Assembly (NCBI RefSeq): GCF_030253575.1
Contig: NC_080569.1
Span: 14,188,001 to 14,252,000 of the forward strand
Source: Rhododendron vialii
Lineage: Eukaryota > Streptophyta > Magnoliopsida > Ericales > Ericaceae
DNA: 64,000 bases
Reading direction: 5' to 3'
Shown: positions 1-18,600 of the stretch, in pieces
Numbering within the stretch: position 1 is the stretch's first letter
How the letters are laid out: each line of letters opens with the position of its first letter
The notes under the pieces: model-generated
The model's input: only the letters and a program-made list of their open reading frames with translations
Databases searched by the model: none
What the model was told of the DNA's origin: nothing
Translations under genes and position numbers: made by a program

Positions 1-294
1 ACATAATAAATAAATAAAAACGTTCCTCTTTGGGAAGAGGGAATCTACTTAAGTAGGAGTACTATATTGGAGTACAATAATTCATTGTTTGAAGCATAAT
101 TCCAAAAGTCTCGGCCTAATCTCCAATATAATTTGTTCTAAAGGAGCCCACTTGTCACTTCCCCTAACAAAGCACGATAAGCCTATCATGATCAAAAGAC
201 TATTCAATAAATTAAATGCATAATGTTTAATGCATACCGTCCCGATCAAATGAAAAAATGTTCAATGCATACCAACGAACTCGGGAAGCTGAAA

Positions 295-534
295 GGGTGT
301 TCTGGATTCTCAAAAAAACATTTTTTGAAAAAGAAGATAATTTCAAATTTAAAAATTATGTGTTTACGTAAATAATTTTTCTACCAATATAAATCTTATT
401 TGATAGATCTTATTGAAATTTTTTATACGGTACAAAAAAAAATCAAAAAATTAATTTTCATTTTCATTATATTTGAATTTGAAAATTGAAAAAAAAAAAA
501 ACTTTTAGAAAAGGAATGTAAACTGGAACGCAGC
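295..534. mobile_element. MITE family A, copy 1 (~240 bp)
   Basis: An AT-rich element begins with GGGTGTTCTGG and ends near CTGGAACGCAG, so its ends are roughly inverted. Its interior has landmarks shared with three other segments (2627-2876, 32532-32756 inverted, 55855-56096): a block like TTTCTACCAATAT, then TTTGATAGAT, then ACGGT followed by a run of A, then TTTTCATTTTCATTATATTTGA. The shared order and length define a non-autonomous family. The superfamily is not clear because no convincing target duplication was seen. Confidence 0.7.
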
Positions 535-1590
535 CTAACATTTGTATTGTCCCTCCAAGCGCTTCATTCAGACCGTTCGTCTCGGCAACCAATGGTCCGC
601 ATTTTAAAATAGTTCTTTCGTGAAAGAATTCCTTTAAAATTTGGACCATTCAAAATACTTTTGAACGGTTGAGATAGGCACTGCATTGCGTTGTCCTTAT
701 AAGAGACAACAGGCTCCCCGATCAGGCATACCAACGTTGGGGCTGTTGAGTTTCCTGTGGTAGTGAGGTACTCCGTACTCATCGAGCCAGTTTATGTGCC
801 TACTGTGATGCCCCATAGCCAGGTTGACGTCGGATTCTGAAGGAGAGTCCTGGTAGGCATCTGAATGGGTGGTCACGGGTTCTACATTGCTAGGTGAATG
901 CAAAATTCTGTGCTATATATAATAAATCATGGCCCTATCTTATACAAACAAAACCAAGGTCAAAATCTAATGGTTGTTGACGATATAACTATCAAGCAAA
1001 ACTATGGTTACTCATTTAAATCATGCTTTTAAGAGTTCTTGTAAAAAATTAACTCATTTGAACGTCAGGCTTGATCAATTTTTGTCCCAAATTCGCAAAG
1101 AATAATTGAGTGTACTGATCAAATATTTTTCAATATCCGAATAAGCTAATTTTTTCTAGAATCTTTAATTAATAATTAAACAAATTAAACAACTCTGATC
1201 ATTAGTATGAAACCTTGAAATGAATATCAAACAGTCTGGTGCACATTTAGCGGACACCAAATTGGTGTACCATCGTTGGGCTATACCTAATTATAAGCTT
1301 TTGTCTTTTGCATTTGTGTTGACAAAAATGCTTCTAAGTGTACATCCATTTGCACATTTTCTCACAGATAGTGTTGTGGATTCCACCGTTACTTGTGGGA
1401 GAGATGTAAAAATGAATGTAAATTTTGATGTATTCCTAGCATTGCTCTTGCGTTAATTTTGCTCTTATAATAGTAGGTGAAATTATACAATAGTTTGGGG
1501 ATCCTGTCATGTGGTACTTCGGATTATTTAATAACCACATGTTTTTTGGGGTTCATACACGTAGTGCTGCCACATGGATTTAGTCCACCA
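535..1590. other. Intergenic, no gene recognised
   Basis: No open frame here resembles a protein family and no RNA gene was recognised. Bases ~560-690 resemble 62890-63020: both have a CCGTTC.TCTCG block, then about 80-100 bases on a CAAAA.ACTTTTG.ACGG block. This suggests a dispersed repeat. Confidence 0.4.
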
Positions 1591-1591
1591 C

Positions 1592-2366
1592 CAGTTTGAT
1601 AACCTAAATTCAGCACTTAAAACTAAATCAATTAAGTAATAAGTGATTCAGTAGGTTTGATAACCACATTTTACATTGCTTAACAAATTAAGTATCACTT
1701 AAAATATAAGCTAAAAAATTGAAAAAAATTAAGTAACTTTGAGCTATTTAATTCTGGTTAAATTTTTATGAATTTACATTCAACCATTATATTACCACTA
1801 CAACCACTCCCACCAACACTTCCACCACTCCACCACCACCACCACCATCACTACTACTACACCACCACTCCTCCACCACCACATCACCACCACCACCACA
1901 CCACCAACACCACCACCACCACCGCTCCTACCACCACTTCACCACCTCCACCACTCCCCCCCCATCACCATCACTCCACCACCACCGCCCCACCACCACC
2001 CCTACCATCCCTTCACCTCCACCACTCCCACGTACCACTCCACCACACCACACCACTCCACAACCACCACTACACCACCACTCTACCACCTCCACCACAT
2101 CCACCACCATCACCACCGCCACCACCGCCGTCGCCACCACTCCCCCACTCCTCCACCATTCCACCACTCCTCCACCATTACCATAAGTATATTGTGACTG
2201 TTAGTAAATTAAGAGAGAATTGGAACAAAATTAATTTAGCATTTTTTTAATTCAGTACTTAATATATCTATCAAACAGTTTTTCAGCTTAAAAATTTCAG
2301 CATTCAGCTTTCAGTACTTAATTTTTCAGCTTTCAGTTTCAGTTTTCAGTCTTATCAAACAACCCC
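1592..2366. mobile_element. TIR-like element with a CCA-repeat core
   Basis: The left end carries GTTTGATAACC (also repeated near 1656). The right end carries the inverse, CTTATCAAACAACCCC at 2351-2366. Both flanks are rich in short motifs such as CAGCACTTAA and TTCAGTACTTAA. The core (about 1790-2180) is an imperfect CCA/CAC trinucleotide tract of almost 400 bases with very few G. It yields a His/Thr/Pro-rich open frame that looks like a by-product of the repeat, not a gene. Element status is inferred from the inverted ends alone. Confidence 0.45.
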
Positions 2367-2626
2367 TAAGTGTATAACCCCTACAAGAATGTATAATTAT
2401 AGAATGATTCAAAATATCACGTGACGATATTTGCTGAATATTGAATAGTTACTCGGTTGGTAGACCCTTGACAGGATGGAAACGACCTCCACCTGCTGCC
2501 AACTCAACCTTGAAGAACAGTAGCTATCATCCCCGGTTTGTTTATGAGTTTGCTCAAATAATTAATCATTGTTCAATTCTTGTGTTAGATGCACGAAAGT
2601 AATTGTTTGTGAATTCTCTTTTATGA

Positions 2627-2876
2627 TGTGTTCGGCGGCGTTTCACTTTTAGAAAAAGAAGGTTTTGGAAAAAAAAAGATAATTTCAAGGTCAAAAATCT
2701 TGTGTTAACATAAATAATTTTCCTAATAATATGAATCTTGCTTAATAAATCTTATTAAGATTTTTTAAACGGTGTAAAAAAAATTTAAAAATTATTTTTC
2801 ATTTTTCTTATTTTTGAATTTAAAATTACATTCTTTTTGAAAAAACAGGTTTTAAGAGAAAACGGAACGAAACTTC
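2627..2876. mobile_element. MITE family A, copy 2
   Basis: Same internal order as 295-534: a start near GTGTTCGG, AAAAAGATAATTTCAAG, CTAATAATATGAATCTTG, ACGGTGTAAAAAAA, and an end near ACGGAACGAAAC. It is more diverged at both ends than the copy at 55855-56096. It lies about 0.9 kb upstream of the CIPK23-type start codon, so it could sit in the distal promoter. Confidence 0.65.
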
Positions 2877-3099
2877 CCATTTTTTACTGAATTATAAAAA
2901 AATTTAATTAAAGTGCACATAAACTGATCTGAACATCCCAAAACTTAATAGACAATAGCAATTACTGCTGCTGCTGCGACTACGACTGCGCTACCGTCAC
3001 GGTATTCTGTCTCCATCTTCCACGTTTTTAAACTAATCATTTTTCCAGTCATAACACATCGGCGGAGATTCAGCTTTCATCAGAGCTTGCAAAACCGTA

Positions 3100-3812
3100 C
3101 CCGCAACATAGAGAGAGAGAGAGAGAGATTAACGACTTCTTCTTCCTTCCTATCGGAAAAACAGGAACCCCAAAATTCTCCCTACATCGTTCCCCAAAAA
3201 ATCACACAAAATTCGCCTGATTCGATCCAACAAAACCACAATTCACCACCCGACAAACCATGTAAACAATTCCTTGTTCTTATTATCCCAGCAGTTATCG
3301 TTTCCGAACTCGAATCACACGTTTTTTTATTCTCTCTCGAAAAAAACCTCAATCAATAATGGAGGAATTCTCAGTGCCACCGCCTGTCGCTTCTCTCTCA
3401 TCCCTCGCAGCGACTCTTCAGTTCCTCCGTGGCCTCCGTCTTCATTGAAGGCTTATAATTTCGTTTTAATTGGTTTAGTCCCGTTTTTTTACGGTTTCTA
3501 TATCTGCTCTATCCGTTGCGTGTTTTATTTTTTCTCTGTAATTAACTTAAAAAGGAAATATGAATGTGGGGAAGTCCCAGGTTTGGCAGCCTTGTAAGAG
3601 AAAGCGGTTTTGATTTCTAGAGAGAGAGAGGGGGGGGGGAGAGAGAAAGCGATTCATATCAAGAATAAGCAATGGATGGTATCTGTATCATCTGTGAAAT
3701 CTCCGTTTCCTAACAGTTGTAGATCTTAAGGTTACGGAAAGAGATACATACATTGAAGGAGAAAGAGAGAAAAAAACATATACTTTACAGAGAGAGAGAG
3801 AAAGAGAGAGAG
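3100..3812 (+). promoter_or_regulatory. Probable 5' leader and proximal promoter of the CIPK23-type gene
   Basis: The sequence before the kinase start codon has three purine GA tracts (around 3110-3128, 3619-3648 and 3789-3812), typical of plant 5' leaders. A short ATG frame of 29 codons lies at 3359-3448 and could act as an upstream ORF if transcribed. No certain TATA box or transcription start can be assigned by eye, and a leader intron is possible. Confidence 0.4.
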
Positions 3813-11083
<7,271 letters not shown>

Positions 11084-12090
11084 TATGTTGTAGTGACATA
11101 TTCTTTCTGAATAATGGGATTGACCAGTAACTTGTTTGAGCCTAATAACTGGGCCAGTAGGAGGTGGGTTGTTATGACTTATGAGTGCATATCATGGTCT
11201 ACGTGGTGGGGGCCACCTCTAGGATCTTGTATGAGCGTGATGATGTGCTATACCGGGCTAAATGCTACACAATAGCTACCAAGGGAAGGAGGTTGGGCCA
11301 ATGCAACGAGTAGGTTGGATCATAAGGTTGGGTGATTATGAGAACCCTCACCAGCATATATATATCTATAACCACCTACCTATTACAACTTGGACTTTGG
11401 CATTTTGGGCCATGTTAGGATCCAACAAGTTACTGGGCAGTGGTCTACTTGGGTCGTCGTGCAAATGAACTATTGCTAGCATGATTGGAGAAAATGCATG
11501 ACATTGGATATAAAGTTTCTGACTTTATATGATGTTAACGTTTTCCCATTCTAAAAAATAAGGGGCAGTAGCTTCAAGATTACTCTAAATAGGGAATCAC
11601 GAGCAAGCTGGTGATAGGTATTGTTCTTGTGCCTTGGATAAAATTACTCTTAAGAAGTAGGAGCTTCCCCATCTTAAAAATAAGGGGCAGTAGCTTCAAG
11701 ATTATGACCCATATGCTGTTTCAATTTTACAGGTGTTCGTACGGTCTCCTCTTAATCATCAGCTCGCTCTCAAGAGATAATTGGTGGAAATGTCGCCAAA
11801 TTTTCAGGCACCAGAATCCTAGGCTAGTCGTATTATATGTTCTTAATATGTACGTGGCGGAGTGTAAGATCTGGACTCCTCTCGTTTGTTTTTTTTCTTG
11901 TTATATCAGTTTGCCATCAATAAAATATAGTGGGTTATTGGTTTTGATGGAAAATAGCTTGGCATCGTTTCAATGTGCTTCATTGGATGGTTTTTCTGTT
12001 CTACTAGAAATTTAAAATAGGTTGAAACCTTTGCACTACTGAAATTTGTAGAGGTCCTCAGATGTTTGCACCTTGCACAATCATGATTTT
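11084..12090 (+). other. 3' region of the CIPK23-type gene
   Basis: This contains the possible alternative terminal exon (from 11733) and a candidate polyadenylation signal AATAAA near 11920. A ~25-base segment beginning AATAAGGGGCAGTAGC occurs twice, near 11568 and 11682. No other gene is visible. Confidence 0.4.
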
Positions 12091-12206
12091 GGCACTCCAA
12101 ATATTGATAATCACACTCCAATATTTGTCTTTTAGTGTTTATGTTATGTGTATTTTGAACACTAAAAGACAAATATTGGAGTGTGGTTAACAAAAGCGGA
12201 GTGCCG
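12091..12206. mobile_element. Small hairpin MITE with perfect 28-bp stem
   Basis: The arms 12112-12139 and 12158-12185 are perfect reverse complements over 28 bases, separated by an 18-base loop. Outside them, GGCACTCC (from 12091) pairs with GGAGTGCC near 12199-12206, with partly matching sequence between. The layout fits a very short MITE or a hairpin RNA source. It lies about 1 kb past the CIPK23 stop. Confidence 0.7.
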
Positions 12207-12932
12207 AGATCAATTGAGGTAAAATGTCCTTACATATTGATTTCTTCTTCGATTAAGTTGGGTGTTAAACTGTTAAGAAAGCCAATAAATGGCAACAATT
12301 TGGGAGGTGGAATCCTCTGTTTTGAGAAATTGTATCAGTTCTCATGATCTCGTTTAAAAGTGTGGGACTGTGGAGTACCATGTTGGCCGGCCACTTGATC
12401 CAGAGGTGAGGGTATGAGATATGCGTTTGATTTTTTTACTTGAGCATCAATGGAAGAAACATATTTGTGCATTATGTATGTCATATGACTCTTTTTTTTT
12501 TATTGATCATGAGTCATATGACAGCTTATTAATCGTCTGTTTGCGCTATACGAAATTAGAAGAATTATGAATAATTAATAGTGTCGCATTATTCTTGGTA
12601 CCTAAAATGGGTGAATATAGTACTGAGGCACATGCTCATACCGAATCGAACATCTTTTTCCGAGTTGTTGAAGTTGTTTGTTGGTGAGGTCAAATCTTCT
12701 ATACCAAAAAAGTGTGTATTTTTGTTCTAGTATGATTTTAGTTGCTAGATTACACAGATTCAACCATCTTTAGTCGTGGTTTATTTCTTTACCCAAATTT
12801 GGGTGAAATTTTGGGTCAAAAGCTCTATTTAGGTATGCCTTATTCAATGTTAAATTCGTGTTTTACCTAAATCTATTGTTCTTTAGGTTTTCCCTAAAAA
12901 AATTGAGTCAAATATAACATATTGGTAAATAC

Positions 12933-13290
12933 TAAGAGCATGTACAACCCTAACCCTTACCTCAAAAATTTCCTCTACTCTCTCCAAATAGAGTTTTATT
13001 CAAATTTTTACTCAAATCAAAGGAGATTCAAGTTTTTACTCAAATTTTGCAAGGCTATTTCCCCCTCCCAACAAAAATAAATAAATAAATAAATAAATTT
13101 ACAACAATGCCATTAATGAAGCTTTTACTCAAATTTGTACTTACATTTGTGTTTGCTCCAATGCCATTGATGAAGCTTTTACTTAAATTTGTACTTACAT
13201 TTGAGTTTGCTAATTGAAGTGTTTCATATAAAATGAAGTTTTTACTCATTTTTTTCTTGAATTTGAGTGAGAGTTGAAGATGTTCTAAGA
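12933..13290. mobile_element. TIR element of the AGAGCATxTxCAA type
   Basis: The left end is TAAGAGCATGTACAACCC and the right end is GTTGAAGATGTTCTAAGA, an imperfect inverted pair. Inside, a segment beginning near AATGCCATTAATGAAGC is repeated directly near 13119 and 13161 with a (AAAT)n tract before it. Ends of this kind are common in plant MITEs. A similar pair bounds 61949-62599. Confidence 0.5.
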
Positions 13291-13769
13291 AAGTGAAACG
13301 AGGTGCTGAGAAAAAAATGTTTATATATGGGTTTCTGCTCATTTGTGTATCATCACTTGGTGTATACCCTGATCTACTCCGGTGTGTTTTGCACCAAGTC
13401 ACAAAATACGTGTGCGCGTGAGTGAGCGAAAGTGGAAGTGCAAGCGTAAAAACGTCTTGTAAAACTAGCCCGAGATACTAGAATTTGCGAGAGCGATGAT
13501 AGAGAGTGGGTTCAGATGCTATATTGAAGAGTTCCGTGACTAAGCTCTCAGCGTCATGCAAGAGTACATGCTGGTCGGCCCGGGGTCACTAATGTTCTTT
13601 CCAACACCAATCCACCACATGACGAAGGTCTTGCACCCAATCTACAAATCCTGACTGAGCCAATCAAGATAAAGGTAACTGCCACCTGTCATTGACAACT
13701 AGATATAATAATTGGATGCAGGCTCTCAAAGAAGCCAACTCTCTCCTCTCTCTCTCCCTCACCACCACC

Positions 13770-14687
13770 ATGCCTGCAGCAGCAGCGGCAGCGGCAGCCA
13801 TTTCTTCCTTGTGCTTCTGTTCCCATAACCCATCGCCACAACCCTCAAGTTCCCACCAAACAAACAACATCCAATTAACACCAAAACCCAAAACCTCATT
13901 GCAGAAACACCCACTCTATCAACCAGCAAACTCAAACCTCTCCTTCCAATTCAAAGAGAAAATCCTTTGCCTGGAAATAATGGGGGTTGATTCAGGGAAA
14001 GCACTGTCAATAAACCCATCACTCCACTCAGCCTCCTTGCACTCCATCCACTCCATAATTTCCTTCCTCCAATCCAAAGGCATCCACCAAAAGGACATGG
14101 GCAGGATTTTTGGCATGTGCCCCCAAATCCTCACCTCTGATATCAAATCTGACCTCATCCCAGTTTTCAATTTCCTATTTCATGACCTTAGAGTCCCAGA
14201 AACCAATTTCAGAAGTGTCATCAACAAATGCCCCAGGTTACTGGCTTCTAGTGTCAGAGACCAGCTCAAACCTGCTCTTTTCTACTTACAGAGACTTGGG
14301 TTTAGGGATTTGAAAGCCTTGGCTTATCAAGATCCAATTTTGCTGGTCTCTAGTGTGGAAAACACATTGATTCCAAAACTTGATTATTTGGGGGAGTTGG
14401 GTTTCTCAAGAAATGATACAGTGGGAATGGTTCTGAGGTGTCCTACTTTGTTCACTTTTAGTATTGAAAATAACTTTAAGCCCAAGTTTGAGTATTTTGA
14501 CAAGGAGATGGGGGGTAGGTTGGAGGAGTTGAAGGAGTTTCCTGGGTACTTTGCTTTCAGTTTGGAGAAGAGAATAAAGCCTAGGCATATGGAGGTTGTG
14601 CAGAGTGGGGTGAAGGTTCCTTTGCCACTTATGCTTAAGAGCACTGATGAAGAGTTCAGGGAGCTGATTAGGCGTGGTGGTCGATGA
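13770..14687 (+). CDS. mTERF family protein, probably chloroplast-targeted
   Basis: An intronless frame of 305 codons plus stop. mTERF proteins bind organellar nucleic acid through stacked ~30-residue helical repeats and act in transcription or RNA processing in chloroplasts or mitochondria. At least four repeats can be read from about residue 90 on, each with the typical I/L..CP.LL.. signature: MCPQILTSDI, KCPRLLASSV, QDPILLVSSV and RCPTLFTFSI. The N-terminus is Ala/Ser/Thr-rich with almost no acid residues, consistent with a transit peptide. The ATG at 13770 was chosen for its A at -3; an in-frame ATG at 13716 in weak context would add 18 residues. The short length and single exon recall the SOLDAT10/MTEF1 group, but that assignment is tentative. 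AATAAA near 15000 could be the polyadenylation signal. Confidence 0.88.
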   Translation: MPAAAAAAAAISSLCFCSHNPSPQPSSSHQTNNIQLTPKPKTSLQKHPLYQPANSNLSFQFKEKILCLEIMGVDSGKALSINPSLHSASLHSIHSIISFLQSKGIHQKDMGRIFGMCPQILTSDIKSDLIPVFNFLFHDLRVPETNFRSVINKCPRLLASSVRDQLKPALFYLQRLGFRDLKALAYQDPILLVSSVENTLIPKLDYLGELGFSRNDTVGMVLRCPTLFTFSIENNFKPKFEYFDKEMGGRLEELKEFPGYFAFSLEKRIKPRHMEVVQSGVKVPLPLMLKSTDEEFRELIRRGGR

Positions 14688-15665
14688 CTAGTCTATGGGT
14701 CCTCCCTCATATTTTCTAGCTAATTACTTTGGGAGAGTCTCCGGTACAATCCACTATCCTCCGGTTTGGTTCAGTAGCTTGAGTTTGGAGCTTTTGTGGG
14801 CTTATCTCAGGACGTATAATCGAAACAGTTCATCCAGAAGCTCCTCAATGAAGTGACATTCATGCATAGTTGATGGGATATCAATAGTTGTTCCGGTGTA
14901 TTTGTAATTTGGAGCAATCCATCTTATATGGGTTGTAATATATATTATCTAGTGCAATAATGGACTGTTTGTTTCTGTAGCCTTTGTGTTGCATTCTGTG
15001 AATAAATTTGGAATTTTCTTGTCTCATAGTTCATAGCCGCAGTTCACACTCGTGCTTGTAACTTGTAAGAATTTTGTGCCACATTCTAGAGGCATGTAAC
15101 ACTAGTCATCTTGCCATGTTACGAAGACCAGGGATTTTGTGGAACAAAGAAAACCATGTTGAACTAAGAGCTTATGGTGGTTTCTTGAACAACATGGATT
15201 TGGGATCAAGCTGTGATAGTTCTGGAATGTATAGCTAGCATGCCCAATGAAGAAGTTGGTAAAATGTATTTCTGCTAGTGAAATATGTCCATGCGTTCAT
15301 GAATTATATTAAAAACAAGGTTAGAGGTGAAATTTTAAAAAGGCATGCTTCCAAAGCTTTTTCAAAACAATGTCATCATATAGTACAAGTAATTCCTCGA
15401 CAACAACTGATACAGTCATGGTAATCTTAGTACCATCCTCAATCTCCCACCATTGATCGATTAACCAGGGGAAGATAGATCACATACTCTCTGATGGGCA
15501 TTAAGTTTCTGAGTATATATGTGGTCTGACTATTAGTTACACACCCTATATGGTATAAAAGTTGCAGCTTTCTTGAACCATCTCCACCAAAGACGGGTCC
15601 ATGATTGAATTTACATGAGGTGCTTCCAGTTTAGTTCAAACAGTTTGCATAGGATTCATCATCCT

Positions 15666-18600
15666 CTAGCTGTAGAAGACATCTTGGGAGATGTATGCTG
15701 CCCATGCTTCCTGTCACAAGAAACCAAATCTTATTGAGAAACTTCCACAATTTGAAGTGTTCCATTAGCCAATTTAGTTGTCAAAGTGTATCACACTTTT
15801 TTGTACCAATCAGTAAGAGGGGATGTATGGGGAAGGAAAACTGCATTTCGTAGTTGTAAGACCCGAACCAGACTCCATCCTTTGGTAAGGGGAATCAACA
15901 AAAGAGCCAAACTCATATGCTTTGGAACGGGGGATAAAATGATAAAGTCCTACATCGATTTGAACTTCTTAGGCAATGGAGATAAGAGGCCCTTGTCTCT
16001 TCTAGCATATAACTATGCGTAATACATCTAACATATGCACTCACCCAGATTGCACCCTCTTTCTGTCTTACCTTCCGATATCTTCTCACCCCTAGTTCAC
16101 TCTAGGTAGATCCCGAGAGTTGGACCGTGTAAGTTGGTATAGAGAACTTTAGTAGCCACACTATACTACACAAGAAAAGTTCACCAATCTCAGTTGAGGC
16201 ATGATAGGTTTCATTGTGTTTTGCTGATGGCCTGAGGTTTGTGTGATTGTCTTACCACTGCATTTAATGTGCATTCTTCCACGCATCCTTTAATTTCTTC
16301 TAACATCAACTTATGGTTAGAGGTTATTTATATTACAAATTCTGACTCTGAAAATTTCTTGGTTCATATGCTCCTTACCTCAACAGCCAGACGACGACGA
16401 TAGAAATTCCTACTTATGTTTTTCTGGATTTGAATTGGATCAGAATTCTCGATCCAGGGTCTTTAACCATGTCGAACAAAATTATTTTCTGATCTTGATT
16501 GATATCCCAAGTTGTTTTTATCAGATGTATTCACTTTTTATTCAGGCTGACTATAATGTAATACAATCAAAAGACATACCTGGAGAACTGAGAATGCCTT
16601 CTCGGCAACACATTTTTGCTTCATCGTTGCACCTCTTTGTTGAAGCTTGTCAGGGTGCAGGCACAACCTTGCCTTTTGATAAGCCCTTTTTACTTGTGAA
16701 TTTTCCACCAGGTTAGTAAGAGGGATAGCATACCAGCCACTATTGGGCCATAGAATCTGAATCAGAGAAAAAAAAAAATGTAATAAGCACATCGCTCATC
16801 TCACCAGAATTAAGATTTTGCTTGGAATTAGACGATAATTCAAAAGTTCAATCTAGAGATGTTACGTGGTGCAATGTTGAGAGCAGCAGCCGGATGTTTG
16901 ATTCTTTACCAGCTGACCATGACATTATCTCTGTTTCCGGTAGCTCCATTTCCATCTGCTATTTTTCACGGTAGAGAAAAGTGAAAGTTTGAAACGTTGA
17001 TACACATCTTCAGAAGGAAAATAACACAAAACTAAACATAAAAGCCGAAGTGAAAGTCGTTCATGATGAACAAGATTCAACACCTTCTGATGTTTTTTAT
17101 GTAGTCTGTTCTAAAGTTAGATTCATAGTAGAAATTCCATTGATGCTCTGATCTCCAGAGTTGAAGTCATTAAATCATGAAGCTGTGCTACAAGTGACAC
17201 TGGGTATGATGAATAGAGTGGTATCCCATGTCTAGGTATGTAAAAACCATAAATACTAGGATGCATAATATGTTATACTGGAACTTACTTTTTCTCACTG
17301 TTGGTTTTTTCTGCATCTATCAACTAAATACTTAGTTTGTAAAAGCTTGCCTGTTTTTCCGACTTGCATATCAATGTCTGCAATAAGCACATGGACCTTT
17401 GCTCTTTGTCCACGGTGAAAGAGCTATAAACACTAATAGAAGATGCTTACGTGTTTTTCCATTTGTTCTTCATCTTCTGGTGCACATACATTTGTTTCTT
17501 CTTCTTCTTCTTCCTGCACAATGAAAGAAAGGCAACATATTAATGAAAGAAAGGCAACATATTAGTGTACAATTCCCGCCAACCAAAAATATCGATGTTC
17601 TCATCAAAATGTAATACGAACATTAGTTTTTTTATTTCTATAAATTTGGATTTACTTCACAGAGTTTGCTCGTAATCCACTTCATTATTCACAGACAACC
17701 ACTCCTGCAAGTAGCTCTCTTAGTTATTTCCTTTCTTTCCCATCAGTACATTCTTCTTATCGAATATAGCAAGAGTTTTTTGGTTTCAGAAAATTTACCA
17801 CTGAGCATCCCATTGGTCCATTTCCATCCATCTGTCCATCTGAAAATCCTGCTGAATATCAGAACCAAATATATAAGTTAATTTCTCTTCTCACATGTTA
17901 ACGTGAGATACAGATTATAAGACATTTCTCACCACCTTGGGCTTCAGAAGACTGATCTTTCCCCCTCTTGCTCCAACTTTTATCATCACTCCGCATATAA
18001 AACTTCTCTTTAGCCCATGCAATTGCTTCGTCAACGCTTAGTGCTTCATCTGTGGCTTCCCTATTATCAACGTTAATCTCAATAACATAAGAGCTGATGA
18101 CTTCATCTTCTTCTTGTTCCATCTCTTCTTCTCTGTATCCTTTATCTTGAATTTTACTAGCTTTGGCCTCTACATCTTGACACAGTGAAGAGACTACAGA
18201 TGAAGGGGAGTTAAGTTCAAGATCATCCATGGGTGTCTTGATGCTTCTATAAGAATTGGGATTGAGACTAATGGTTTCTGGGGACGGAACCCTTTGTGGG
18301 AATCCAAAGTGGGGGCTTCTGAAGTTGTCATTGTACTCGTTTTCCGGAAATCGGTTGTCATAATGAGAAGGCTGATTGTAAGGGAAAGCCGGTTGACTTG
18401 AGTGTTCATGGTATGGCATTGTCGTCGATGAATTCCATCTACATGGGACATTTATTGGCCTGTAAATAGAGAGAAACAATTACTAATGCTAGTATGTGAA
18501 CAACTATGTGTTAGGAACAAGTACCATTTAACAATAACATATTCTTGTGCTGATGTATTGATTTCTGTTGGATCTTGGATTGAAATTACAAAATGGAAGA

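Noticed and set aside
1768..2250. 160-codon His/Thr/Pro-rich open frame
   Set aside because: It is only a translation of an imperfect CCA/CAC microsatellite. Open frames exist on both strands through it and none has a domain.
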